Below are positions 1-8,114 of a DNA stretch of 55,227 nucleotides, piece by piece. The first letter of the stretch is position 1; each line of letters starts with the position of its first letter. Origin of the DNA: Rhodospirillaceae bacterium (GTDB taxonomy: Bacteria; Pseudomonadota; Alphaproteobacteria; Rhodospirillales; JABJKH01); NCBI GenBank assembly GCA_018660465.1, contig JABJKH010000028.1, positions 1 to 55,227 on the forward strand, read 5' to 3'. The notes beneath the pieces were generated by a model. It searched no databases. It was not told the DNA's origin and saw nothing but the letters and a program-made list of their open reading frames with translations. A program made the translations under genes and the position numbers.

Positions 1-575
1 AGGAAGACCACCGAACCGCCTAATTTAATCAACACCAACCAGTCAAAACTTCCTTCCGCCAACGCCCCAAGACCAAGCATCATTGGTACCACAGCCAAAT
101 CCTGTGCGATGAGTACGCTCACGGTAATGCGGCCTGCACGGGTACGGAGTTCGCCAATATCTTCGAGAACTTTGATCGCGACAGCGGTGCTCGACAATGC
201 CACCACGAATCCCAAAACGACTGACACCTCCACAGAAAATCCTGCGACCTTGGCGGCCAAGACCATCACAGATGTACTGACACCGATTTGAATTAAGGTG
301 GTTAGGACAGCGAGCTTCCACACCCGGCGAAAGGCCCGCAGCGACAATTCCATGCCGATCACAAACAGCAGCATCAACACGCCGAGTTCCGCCAGAACGT
401 CAATATCGCCGCGATCATGAACTACGGCAAACGCTGAGGGGCCTAAGAGGACCCCCGCCAAAATATAGCCAACAATGGCGGGCTGGCGCAGGCGTTCCAG
501 CCCTAATCCACACAACAACGCAGCCAAAGCCACAACGGCGATGCCGGTCAGGTTAGAATGTGCCGCTGCCTCCAT
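1..575 (-). CDS. CPA2-type cation:proton antiporter (KefB-like), C-terminus cut off
   Basis: Reading leftward from an ATG at 575, a frame of 191 codons stays open to the window edge, so only the N-terminal part is present. The protein is strongly hydrophobic. It begins with a membrane helix, then the short stretch QPAIVGYILAGVLLGP, typical of the first helices of Kef/NhaS-type monovalent cation:proton antiporters (Na_H_Exchanger domain), followed by LGVLMLLFVIGMELSL, the usual next helix. This family exchanges K+ or Na+ for H+ in the inner membrane. The missing part would tell whether a C-terminal TrkA-N/RCK regulatory domain is present, so KefB, KefC or a plain exchanger cannot be separated. 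The start lacks a strong ribosome site. An ATG 11 bases upstream is in another frame. Confidence 0.8.
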   Translation of the reverse strand, partial: MEAAAHSNLTGIAVVALAALLCGLGLERLRQPAIVGYILAGVLLGPSAFAVVHDRGDIDVLAELGVLMLLFVIGMELSLRAFRRVWKLAVLTTLIQIGVSTSVMVLAAKVAGFSVEVSVVLGFVVALSSTAVAIKVLEDIGELRTRAGRITVSVLIAQDLAVVPMMLGLGALAEGSFDWLVLIKLGGSVVF

Positions 576-739
576 AAATTCGACATTACCACACAGATAT
601 GATCGTACATTGGATTTTTTCCAGACTTAATGCTAAGATGCCTGCTACGCCCATTCGCAGAAGCGGTTTTATGGGTTTTGATTGGTTTTCAGGCGCGCTC
701 GTTTTAGAAAACGGGGGTGTGATGGAAGCAAAAAAATAG

Positions 740-1111
740 GTGAAGAATTTGCCGCGTTATCGTCTTTCAATTTGTGTGATCTGCATGATGGTGTTCGCTG
801 CCTTTGGCGTACAACCCGTGGATGCGGCCGAGTATGCATCTTCCAAATCACCAACATGGCACGTTGGGATTCTCAATAAGAATTTATCGTTTGCCTGCCG
901 CCGAGGACGATTTAATCAGGCCCACACTTTCCGCCTGTCTATCGGCTACACTGGAAAAAATGGTCAGGGGATCACCGGAATTGCTCAAAAAGGCTGGAAC
1001 TTAAAAGATCCAAAAAATATGAGTGAATTCGGTTATACCTATCACTTTTTTCATGATGGGCTTTCAAATTGTCGGGTTTATGTTGCTGAAAATCCTAAAC
1101 GGCGCCGCTAA
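740..1111 (+). CDS. Small secreted protein of unknown function
   Basis: A 123-residue protein with a GTG start preceded by GGAAG at 723-727. Residues 1-29 form a good signal peptide: basic MKNLPRYR, a hydrophobic core (ICVICMMVFAAFG), and a likely cut after VDAA. The mature part of about 94 residues has two cysteines that could pair in the periplasm, and a strongly basic tail (PKRRR). I do not recognise a family. Its stop codon directly abuts the stop of the convergent TPR gene at 1112. The signal peptide and clean frame make it more likely real than not, but no motif supports a function. Confidence 0.55.
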   Translation: MKNLPRYRLSICVICMMVFAAFGVQPVDAAEYASSKSPTWHVGILNKNLSFACRRGRFNQAHTFRLSIGYTGKNGQGITGIAQKGWNLKDPKNMSEFGYTYHFFHDGLSNCRVYVAENPKRRR

Positions 1112-2593
1112 TTAGTTCGACTCCGCGTCGTCGTCTTCTTCTTTTGCCTCTATTCCGGCGCGGGCCTCTTCTTTTCGTTCTGCCTCTTGTTCCCATTTCA
1201 TCTTAGGAACGCCCCGGCTGCCGCGTTTTTCGAGCAATTTTACAACCCGGGATAGGTTCTTCTCAGAAATCTCTGCCTGCCTCGTGGCGTTGCGTTCTTC
1301 GTATAAATCTCTCACTTCGGCAAATACCTCTGCGGCTTCTTCTAGCTCTTCCGTACCCCGACCTTGCTTGGCAAGCATAAACAAAGCGGAGGCGAGATTA
1401 TTCTTGGTCGCCGCCCACCATAACGGATGTTTCTCCCGGGTTCGGACTTCCAAAGCAGACCGACACGCGTCAATCGCGCTCTGGATGAGTTCTTGATTAC
1501 GAAGGTGCTCACCCAAAATTTGCGCGGCACGGGCAAAGTCGTTCATAATTTCCGCCCAGACGTCCGGACTCTCGGCGCGGGTAAATACTTGCAGCGCCGA
1601 CTGGTACGACGTCAGCGCATGTTTCAACATTTCTGTATCGCCGGATTCTCTCTCCAGCATATAGAGAACTTGACCCATCCGATGATTTGAAATGGCCCAT
1701 TCCTTGGGATATTCAAATTTAGTGAGAAGAGTGAGCGCGGCCCGGTAAGCATCGACCGTCTGATCCATGGTTTCCGTGTCGCCGCGTTCGATGAGGGCCT
1801 GCAGAACCATGCCCAAGTCCATCTGCGCCGTCGCCCAGACGAATGGGGCATCGTCCTTATTAATCCCCGCCAGCGCTTCGGTCAGATGTCGTGCTGCCGT
1901 TTGATAGAGATCAGGAGAAGACTGATGCAACGCCACTTTGGCGATTGCCTTGCCGACACAAAACTCAAGAGCCGACCGCTCTCTGGATGTTAAATCTACC
2001 GGCGGCGATTGGATAACCGGCACAGCCGTCTCCAACGCTCCGGTTAACGTTTCGCGCAGGAGTACTGCTTTATCTCCATCCTTAATTTCCATCGCCGCGA
2101 CCGTCGTTAGCAGCAAGATAGATAATAATTCCGGCGTAATTTCTATTGGAAGATGAAGCGTCTGGGTAAAACCAAAGCTACTAGGGCGATCATCCTGATC
2201 AGGAACAGCTGAAATAAACCGCAGGTTTAAAGTGGTGCCTGGTAAGGGGGCCTCACCCCAAATTAAAACATCCGCGTTGACACCTTGGAGCCAGCTCCTG
2301 GCAACGACGGTGGCCTGCTGAATTTGTTCTTCGGATGCCATGTGAGCATCTACTTCGAGTGTCTTTTTCAACAATCGGACCCGAATGCCGCCTTGTTTAT
2401 CCATCGCATCAACGAGTCGCTTGCTGTGTTCAAGCCCGGCCTCGCCTGCCAGCAACGCCACGCGGACATCAAGCCTCCCACGACCAGGCGCACCTTTGAG
2501 ACCGAGCAAGCGCCAAAACATTTCGGCCAGCGACCGTTTTTTTGCGGGTGGTGAACTCGCTTCGGAATTAGCAGTGGTGTTATCGACGTCCAA
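1112..2593 (-). CDS. TPR-repeat protein, cytoplasmic, unknown role
   Basis: A 493-residue protein with no signal peptide. The first 170 residues hold a domain ending in a WGEAPLPGTTLNLRF-like strand region; I have seen this arrangement ahead of TPRs in related proteins but cannot name it. From about residue 205 to 420 there are helical pairs of the tetratricopeptide type, with recurring ATAQMDLGMVLQALIERG, NHRMGQVLYMLERESGD and KNNLASALFMLAKQGRG segments. The C-terminal 50 residues are highly charged (KEEARAGIEAKEEDDDAE) and probably unstructured or coiled. TPR arrays usually mediate protein-protein contacts, so a scaffold role is inferred. It stands alone, convergent with the secreted orphan, with a long upstream gap. 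Confidence 0.8.
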   Translation of the reverse strand: MDVDNTTANSEASSPPAKKRSLAEMFWRLLGLKGAPGRGRLDVRVALLAGEAGLEHSKRLVDAMDKQGGIRVRLLKKTLEVDAHMASEEQIQQATVVARSWLQGVNADVLIWGEAPLPGTTLNLRFISAVPDQDDRPSSFGFTQTLHLPIEITPELLSILLLTTVAAMEIKDGDKAVLLRETLTGALETAVPVIQSPPVDLTSRERSALEFCVGKAIAKVALHQSSPDLYQTAARHLTEALAGINKDDAPFVWATAQMDLGMVLQALIERGDTETMDQTVDAYRAALTLLTKFEYPKEWAISNHRMGQVLYMLERESGDTEMLKHALTSYQSALQVFTRAESPDVWAEIMNDFARAAQILGEHLRNQELIQSAIDACRSALEVRTREKHPLWWAATKNNLASALFMLAKQGRGTEELEEAAEVFAEVRDLYEERNATRQAEISEKNLSRVVKLLEKRGSRGVPKMKWEQEAERKEEARAGIEAKEEDDDAESN

Positions 2594-2717
2594 TGGTTGC
2601 CCTCAGAATTTGTTATACAAACCGCGTAAATCAAAAAATAAACGGTAATTTCAACATCCGCCATTCATTTCGGCGTTAATCGAATATTATGGTCTGGAAG
2701 GGTTAATAACAATCTTA

Positions 2718-2750
2718 CTAAAATATCTTGGGGCTAAAAATATCTTGAGG
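2718..2750. repeat. Short imperfect tandem repeat upstream of the PagL-like gene
   Basis: Two adjacent units, ctaaaatatcttgggg at 2718-2733 and ctaaaaatatcttgagg at 2734-2750, differ by one inserted base and one substitution. They lie about 95 bases before the start at 2844, in the 250-base gap between divergent genes. A tandem binding site for a regulator is possible. A chance duplication is equally possible. Confidence 0.45.
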
Positions 2751-2843
2751 TCGGTTTCCATTACCGTCTTAATACAGGACCCAATTCGAAGGTGGGGCTT
2801 TGGATAATCATTGACGAATACCATCTGAGGGTATCGGAGAGTT

Positions 2844-3692
2844 ATGATCCGTCGGGAATTCAGTTTTACGTTGGTCATTGTCGCCACGGTTTTTCTGTTG
2901 GCGGGCTTGGGAACGCGTGACGCCATGGCAACCGGCATGTACGACATGCGCGGGTTCCTGGGTCAAGGCCACCCATTTGACACCACGGACCCAAGAAACA
3001 GAGTTCCGGCGCCCACACCGTATCCAGTTCAAGCTCAGCCAGTCCAGGCTCAGCCAGCGGCAACAACTCCGGTGCCACCTGCTTATCGCCGCCCTGCCGC
3101 ACCGCCAACAGCCCCGCGTCGGGCAAACCGGAGCACCCCTAAGAAAGCTGATCCAACAGGCTTGGAGCGCCCATTTGCTAATCAAAAGACTGAGGCGAGT
3201 TCTAGTAACAGCACCGATGATCCTTTTCTGGGATTTATTTCGGAGTTTAGAGTGGGTGGATTGGCGCATGACCAAGGCCCCTTCAGCCACAACAAGGAAG
3301 ACGGCTACGATATCAATGCCGAAATTTTATTTGCGTCACCAGGCTTTTTGGATGTGATCTGGAGCCCGCGCCCGCATATCGGAGCCACGCGAAATTCGAT
3401 TGGAAGAACAAGCCAAGTTTACGCTGGCATAACCTGGGATTGGAGCTTCTGGGATGGCTTCTTTGCAGAATTTGCCTGGGGTGCCGCCGGACATGACGGC
3501 AACAAAGTTCAAGAAGACCCGGATTTCAAGGACTTGGGGTGTCACCTTCTTTTCCGCGAAGCACTAGAATTTGGTTACCGAATTGCCGGCCACGGCCTGT
3601 CCCTTCACTTGGCCCATATTTCGAATGCGAAGCTGTGCGATAAGAATGAAGGACTTGAGACCGTGGGATTTAGGTACGGCTATCGGTTCTAG
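2844..3692 (+). CDS. PagL-like acyloxyacyl hydrolase (lipid A 3-O-deacylase)
   Basis: A 282-residue exported protein. Residues 1-29 are a signal peptide ending in AMA. Residues 50-110 are a proline/alanine/glutamine-rich linker with a duplicated PVQAQ unit. Residues 125-282 match the PagL beta-barrel family, which removes the 3-O acyl chain of lipid A in the outer membrane. The C-terminus carries the family's active-site spacing: His258, Ser260 (HISNA) and Glu272, the 14-residue His-Glu distance seen in Pseudomonas PagL (His126, Ser128, Glu140). The protein ends in Tyr-Arg-Phe, an outer-membrane-type aromatic C-terminus. PagL itself is only about 150 residues mature, so the linker is extra. 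The last four bases overlap the convergent TPR-glycosyltransferase gene. Lipid A modification is inferred from family and catalytic residues. Confidence 0.8.
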   Translation: MIRREFSFTLVIVATVFLLAGLGTRDAMATGMYDMRGFLGQGHPFDTTDPRNRVPAPTPYPVQAQPVQAQPAATTPVPPAYRRPAAPPTAPRRANRSTPKKADPTGLERPFANQKTEASSSNSTDDPFLGFISEFRVGGLAHDQGPFSHNKEDGYDINAEILFASPGFLDVIWSPRPHIGATRNSIGRTSQVYAGITWDWSFWDGFFAEFAWGAAGHDGNKVQEDPDFKDLGCHLLFREALEFGYRIAGHGLSLHLAHISNAKLCDKNEGLETVGFRYGYRF

Positions 3693-5074
3693 AATTTTTC
3701 TTTTGTTAATTCCCGAAGTGCTTCTCCAACTTGTCTGAATACGGGCGCCCAGTCACCAGGGTCGGTCTGTCGAAATAGCCGCATGCTGGGGTACCATGGC
3801 GAATCATTACGATTTAGCAACCATCTCCAATCTGGTGCAAATGGCACCAGAACCCAAACCGGTCGGCCCATGGCCCCGGCCAAATGTGCAATGGATGTAT
3901 CGACGGTGATCAATATGTCTAATTGCTCTAAAACCACAGCCGTGTCGGCAAAATCATTCATTTTGCTGCCAACGTCGGCGATCAGAATTCCGCCGGCCCG
4001 TTCGTTGTATTCGCTAATGGCATCGCCCTTTTGCAGACTAAAGAAGGTGGTGTCGGGGATCGCCGTTAAATCCATGAAATCTGCAAACGAGCACGACCGA
4101 TTTCGATCATTTTTATGAGTCGGCTTGCCGGCCCAGCATATGCCGACTGAGACAGTCCCCGAATGCGGCGACAGGACAAAATTATGCTGCTCCGGGGCAC
4201 GGACGTAGGGAATGTTATTGGGGATGGTCTCCAACGTTGTCTCAAAGATTTTCGCCAGAGTGATGATCGGCGCGGTGACGTCGAAATCCGGCAGCGGGGA
4301 TTCAGACGAAACCACCTGATCAACACCTTCCAACGTTGCAAACAAGCGCAACAGTTCGGGTTGGCATTCGATAAGAACCGTGCCACCCTTTTCCTTGACC
4401 AGAGGCACATAGCGGGCGAACTGAATCATATCGCCGAAGCCTTGTTCCTGATGTAGCAAAATTGTTTTGCCGGTCAGGTCCGACCCATCCCAAAGCGGTT
4501 GTTTGAACCCTCGGGGCGGGTTGTGTGATAGACGCCAACGCCATTCATATTCCGGGAAACCTTCTTCTAATTTTCCATTCCGCAACAGAATTAACGAACG
4601 GTCCCAGTGGCAATCTACGTAATCCGGGTCGATTTCCAGGGCCTGATCGTATTTTTGCAGGGCGATGTCATCGCGGCAGAGATCACGATCCACTAATGCG
4701 CGATTATAAATACCCGACGGGGATGTGGCGTCGAGTTCCACCGATTGATTGTGCGCAGCCTCTGCTTCTTCAAACCGCGCCAATTCGCGAAGCGCGTTCC
4801 CTAAATTTGAATACACATTGGCGGCTTCTGGGCCATAGGCAAGCGCTCGCCGATAACACGACACTGCGGCTTCCAGCTTTCCGAGAGTCCGAAGGGCGAC
4901 ACCAAGATTGTTATAAATATCGGGATGGCGCGGTTCTTTCGAAAGAATTTGCGCATAGGCCCGCACCGCCTCAACCATCTTGCCCTGCTGGTGCAGGGTT
5001 ACTGCCTGATTGAAGAGTTTCTCTGATTCGCTCGCAGTAAAAGATAATTTGCCGATATCGGTATCTTTATCCAT
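3689..5074 (-). CDS. TPR protein fused to a GT9/heptosyltransferase-like domain
   Basis: A 461-residue protein in two parts. Residues 15-180 are about five tetratricopeptide repeats (for example NNLGVALRTLGKLEAAVSCY and SNLGNALRELARFEEAEAAH). Residues 200-455 resemble the GT-B fold of ADP-heptose:LPS heptosyltransferases and related proteins, with EQGFGDMIQFARYVPLV, VGICWAGKPTHKNDR, FFSLQKGD and, near the end, TVDTSIAHLAGAMGRPVWVL, the usual nucleotide-sugar binding region. Such fusions are common in alphaproteobacteria and are often linked to protein or surface glycosylation, but donor and acceptor are unknown. It has no signal peptide and is predicted to be cytoplasmic. Its neighbour is an outer-membrane lipid A enzyme, which fits an envelope role. 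The ATG start at 5074 is followed by a 367-base upstream gap. Confidence 0.85.
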   Translation of the reverse strand: MDKDTDIGKLSFTASESEKLFNQAVTLHQQGKMVEAVRAYAQILSKEPRHPDIYNNLGVALRTLGKLEAAVSCYRRALAYGPEAANVYSNLGNALRELARFEEAEAAHNQSVELDATSPSGIYNRALVDRDLCRDDIALQKYDQALEIDPDYVDCHWDRSLILLRNGKLEEGFPEYEWRWRLSHNPPRGFKQPLWDGSDLTGKTILLHQEQGFGDMIQFARYVPLVKEKGGTVLIECQPELLRLFATLEGVDQVVSSESPLPDFDVTAPIITLAKIFETTLETIPNNIPYVRAPEQHNFVLSPHSGTVSVGICWAGKPTHKNDRNRSCSFADFMDLTAIPDTTFFSLQKGDAISEYNERAGGILIADVGSKMNDFADTAVVLEQLDILITVDTSIAHLAGAMGRPVWVLVPFAPDWRWLLNRNDSPWYPSMRLFRQTDPGDWAPVFRQVGEALRELTKEKF

Positions 5075-5441
5075 CTAGGCCATGCACTTGTCTTTGTAAC
5101 AGTCATGTAACAAAAATATATATATTGGAAATACTATCATCTAATGCCGGAAACAATGCAACAATTTGTCCTTAACATATTAATAATAAACATTTTAATT
5201 TAATTTTCCTTAATATAAATAACATCGCACATGCGTTGATTGCCTGTATTTTAAGCACGGCATTCGCAACTATATATTTGCCCATTCTTTAACCGTTGAC
5301 TGATTGATTCGTTTTAATCCTTAGTAAGTTTAGAGGCTTCGCTACGAAGTAATTAATAATAACTATCTAGTAAATCGACAAATATTAATGTTGGACAATT
5401 AATTTTAGAATGAAACCCACCTCTTACTAAGGAGACATTTA
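5075..5441. promoter_or_regulatory. AT-rich 367-base intergenic region between divergent genes
   Basis: No open frame of note. The stretch is much richer in A and T than the genes around it. It must hold the promoters of the leftward glycosyltransferase gene and the rightward chemoreceptor gene. TTGACT at 5296-5301 resembles a -35 box, but no well-spaced -10 follows. A small perfect inverted repeat, CTTCG-cta-CGAAG, lies at 5337-5349. AAGGAG at 5429-5434 is the ribosome site for the start at 5442. I see no tRNA or clear small RNA here. Confidence 0.5.
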
Positions 5442-7595
5442 ATGGTAATTCTACCGCATAAAATTTCCGTGAAGCTGCCGCTTATTATAATATCTGCAGC
5501 ACTTGTTGCCGCGATAATTACCGGCGCAAACTCCTATCGGACGACATCCAATTTATTGATAAATGCTGCGAATGAAAAACTTACCGCGCTTATGGAATCC
5601 CGTAAATCTGCGCTCAGTTCATATTTATCGAGCATTAGAGAGGATCTACTAATCACGGCATCCAATGAAACCGTCATCAAGGCAATGAAGACCTTTCAGC
5701 AAGATTTTGCAGTGATTGAAAAAGCCGGCAATCCGGTCACTCAACTGCAAAAAATTTACATCAAGGACAATCCCAACAAGTTGGGTGAGAAACATAAGCT
5801 GATGATGGCGAACGACGGGTCATCCTACAGCAAGACCCACGGTCGGTTTCATCCGTGGTTTCGGAAATTCCTTGAAGCGCGCGAATATTATGATGTCTTC
5901 CTCGTCGATCTCAAAGGCAATGTTGTATATTCGGTTTTCAAGGAACTCGATTACGCAACAAATTTGCAAACTGGCCAATGGAAAGACAGCGATCTCGGCA
6001 ATGTCTTTCGTAAAACAACCAAGGCCAAAATAGACGGTGTCACATTTTTCGATTTCAGGCCTTATGCCCCAAGCGCAAATGCACCAGCCAGTTTCATCGC
6101 AACGCCAATAGTCGATGCCGCAGGAAAGAATATTGGAGCATTGGTTATTCAGATGCCGGTTGATCGTATTAACGCGATTATGCAGGTAGCTGCCGGAATG
6201 GGGGAATCGGGAGAAACCTACCTCGTCGGCGACGACTTCTTAATGCGGAGTAATTCCCGGTTTTCCAAAGAATCAACGATCCTGAAAACGAAAGTAGATT
6301 CGGCGACGGTACGGAAAGCCCTAGCCAATAAATCAGGCATCGAGGTTACCCCAGACTATCGCGGTATTCCCGTATTTTCGGCTTTTACCCCGATGGTATT
6401 CGAAAATGTTACCTTTGCTATTCTGGCAGAAATTGACGAGTCAGAAGTCTTAACCCCTGTCACCAGCATGGGAAAATCATTGCTTTTTGCCGGCGCAATT
6501 TTTTCAATCATCATTGCAGTCCTAGGCGTGTTCTTTGCACGACGGATTACCAAACCTATCAGCATTATGACTTCGGCAATGAACAATTTGGCTCAAGGCA
6601 ATTTGGAGACTGTCGTTCCGGCTCTTAGTCAGAAAGATGAAATTGGGGAAATGGCATCCGCCGTACAAATCTTCAAAGAAAACGCCAGTCGCGTCAAACG
6701 GATGGAGACAGAATCAGGTGAACGAGCCCGCGTTAGAGAGGTTGAAAAGCAGAAAATGATGTACGATCTTGCAAACGGCTTTAAATCGTCCGTCGGTGGT
6801 ATTGTTATCAACGTTTCGGAAGCATCTGCGGAAATGCAAAATCAGGCAGGGAATTTGACATCTCAAGCCGAAAGCACCAATTCTAGGTCCTCAACCGTTG
6901 CAGCCGCTGCTGAACAGGCTTCTGCCAATGTTCAAACTGCGGCAACGGCTGCAGAAGAACTATCGTCATCCATCGCAGAAATTAGCCGTCAGGTTACAAA
7001 ATCAACGGCCATTGCCTCAAATGCCGTGTCGGAAGCAGGCCGGGCAGATACGATGGTCAAAGGATTGGCCGACTCAGCACAAAAGATTGGGGATGTTGTG
7101 GCTCTTATTACAGACATCGCTGATCAAACGAACTTGCTGGCCCTAAACGCGACCATTGAGGCGGCAAGAGCCGGCGATGCTGGCAAGGGATTTGCCGTGG
7201 TTGCTTCCGAAGTTAAAAACTTGGCCAATCAAACAGCCAAGGCGACTGAGGAAATTGGCGGACAAATCTCCGAAATCCAGTTGGCGTCGCAAGAAGCAGT
7301 CGGGGCAATTCAGGGTGTCAGTTCGATCATTGATGATATGAACGAATATGCTTCCACCATTGCCGCAGCCGTCGAAGAACAGGGGGCTGCAACCCAGGAA
7401 ATTGCCCGTAACGTGGAACAAGCAGCAGTTGGGACATCGGACGTATCCAGTAATATCACTGGGGTCAATGAGGCCGCTAATGAAACCGGCTCAGCAGCCG
7501 GGAAGATCATGTCATCAGCAAACGACATGGCGCAGAAGTCTAATGACTTACGGTCGGAAGTTGATACATTCCTGGAAAAAATACAGGCAGCGTAA
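5442..7595 (+). CDS. Methyl-accepting chemotaxis protein
   Basis: A 717-residue transmembrane chemoreceptor. Residues about 10-30 are the first membrane helix, and 31-343 are a large periplasmic sensing domain, probably of the Cache type by length and helical start. The second helix spans about 346-366, a HAMP linker runs to about 420, and the remaining 300 residues are the cytoplasmic signalling coiled coil. The conserved hairpin tip reads [20 protein letters not shown] at about 557-577, the CheA/CheW contact. Alanine- and glutamate-rich flanks carry the methylation helices ([20 protein letters not shown] and [20 protein letters not shown]). There is no C-terminal CheR-binding pentapeptide. 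A strong ribosome site lies at 5429-5434 and a terminator follows, so the gene is monocistronic. The ligand cannot be told. Confidence 0.97.
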   Translation: MVILPHKISVKLPLIIISAALVAAIITGANSYRTTSNLLINAANEKLTALMESRKSALSSYLSSIREDLLITASNETVIKAMKTFQQDFAVIEKAGNPVTQLQKIYIKDNPNKLGEKHKLMMANDGSSYSKTHGRFHPWFRKFLEAREYYDVFLVDLKGNVVYSVFKELDYATNLQTGQWKDSDLGNVFRKTTKAKIDGVTFFDFRPYAPSANAPASFIATPIVDAAGKNIGALVIQMPVDRINAIMQVAAGMGESGETYLVGDDFLMRSNSRFSKESTILKTKVDSATVRKALANKSGIEVTPDYRGIPVFSAFTPMVFENVTFAILAEIDESEVLTPVTSMGKSLLFAGAIFSIIIAVLGVFFARRITKPISIMTSAMNNLAQGNLETVVPALSQKDEIGEMASAVQIFKENASRVKRMETESGERARVREVEKQKMMYDLANGFKSSVGGIVINVSEASAEMQNQAGNLTSQAESTNSRSSTVAAAAEQASANVQTAATAAEELSSSIAEISRQVTKSTAIASNAVSEAGRADTMVKGLADSAQKIGDVVALITDIADQTNLLALNATIEAARAGDAGKGFAVVASEVKNLANQTAKATEEIGGQISEIQLASQEAVGAIQGVSSIIDDMNEYASTIAAAVEEQGAATQEIARNVEQAAVGTSDVSSNITGVNEAANETGSAAGKIMSSANDMAQKSNDLRSEVDTFLEKIQAA

Positions 7596-7608
7596 ATTTA
7601 AAATAAAT

Positions 7609-7654
7609 CCAGCCGAGTGGTGGAGTTGTTCCGTCGCTCGGCTGGTATTTTTTT
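7609..7654 (+). terminator. Rho-independent terminator of the chemoreceptor gene
   Basis: A perfect nine-base stem CCAGCCGAG (7609-7617) and CTCGGCTGG (7637-7645) encloses a 19-base loop and is followed by a run of seven T at 7648-7654. It starts 14 bases after the chemoreceptor stop and lies between convergent genes, so it may also slow transcription from the arsC side. Confidence 0.9.
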
Positions 7655-7665
7655 GCCAAATTCTT

Positions 7666-8007
7666 TTAGAGGATTTTCAAGATATCTTCTGGCGGACGCC
7701 CCAACCCAGCCTTGCCGTTGGAAACCACGAGCGGGCGCTGAATTAATATGGGGTTCTTAACCATCTCATCGATCAAAACGTCTTCATCCATCGACTTGTA
7801 GTCCAGGCCGATTTTTTTAGCGTCTCCATCACGAACCAGTTGATGGGCCTCCATGCCTAACATTGCCAAAATCTTCCGAAGTTCGTCCGCGTTTGGCGGC
7901 GTTTTTAAATACTCGATAACTTCGGTCTCTACACCTTTTTCATCCAGCAAACCCATGGTGGCGCGGGATTTACTGCACTGCGGATTGTGATACAGAATGG
8001 TCGACAT
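7666..8007 (-). CDS. arsC: Arsenate reductase family protein (glutaredoxin-dependent ArsC type)
   Basis: A 113-residue thioredoxin-fold protein. MSTILYHNPQCSKSRAT carries the active-site cysteine (Cys10) in the CSKSR loop, and the C-terminal QRPLVV and GRPPEDIL motifs supply the arginines that bind the oxyanion in ArsC. These enzymes reduce arsenate to arsenite with glutathione and glutaredoxin. The related YffB/Spx-like proteins lack activity. I chose the ATG at 8007 rather than 8052 because the homology begins there and the extra 15 residues are unlike the family. There is no ArsB, Acr3 or ArsR gene next to it, so a role in arsenic resistance is inferred from the family only. Confidence 0.87.
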   Translation of the reverse strand: MSTILYHNPQCSKSRATMGLLDEKGVETEVIEYLKTPPNADELRKILAMLGMEAHQLVRDGDAKKIGLDYKSMDEDVLIDEMVKNPILIQRPLVVSNGKAGLGRPPEDILKIL

Positions 8008-8114
8008 GATTTCTAAATTTCCTAATAGTGCCAAAATATGTGACAGCCACACCCTCAGGCGGGTAATGTCACCCTCAAGTTTTAAGTTGGCTGGAATTGG
8101 TTTGGCAAGAACAT

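Noticed and set aside
4525-5013. 162-codon rightward frame opposite the TPR-glycosyltransferase
   Set aside because: It lies wholly inside a well-supported gene, and its composition and residues are those of an antisense shadow.
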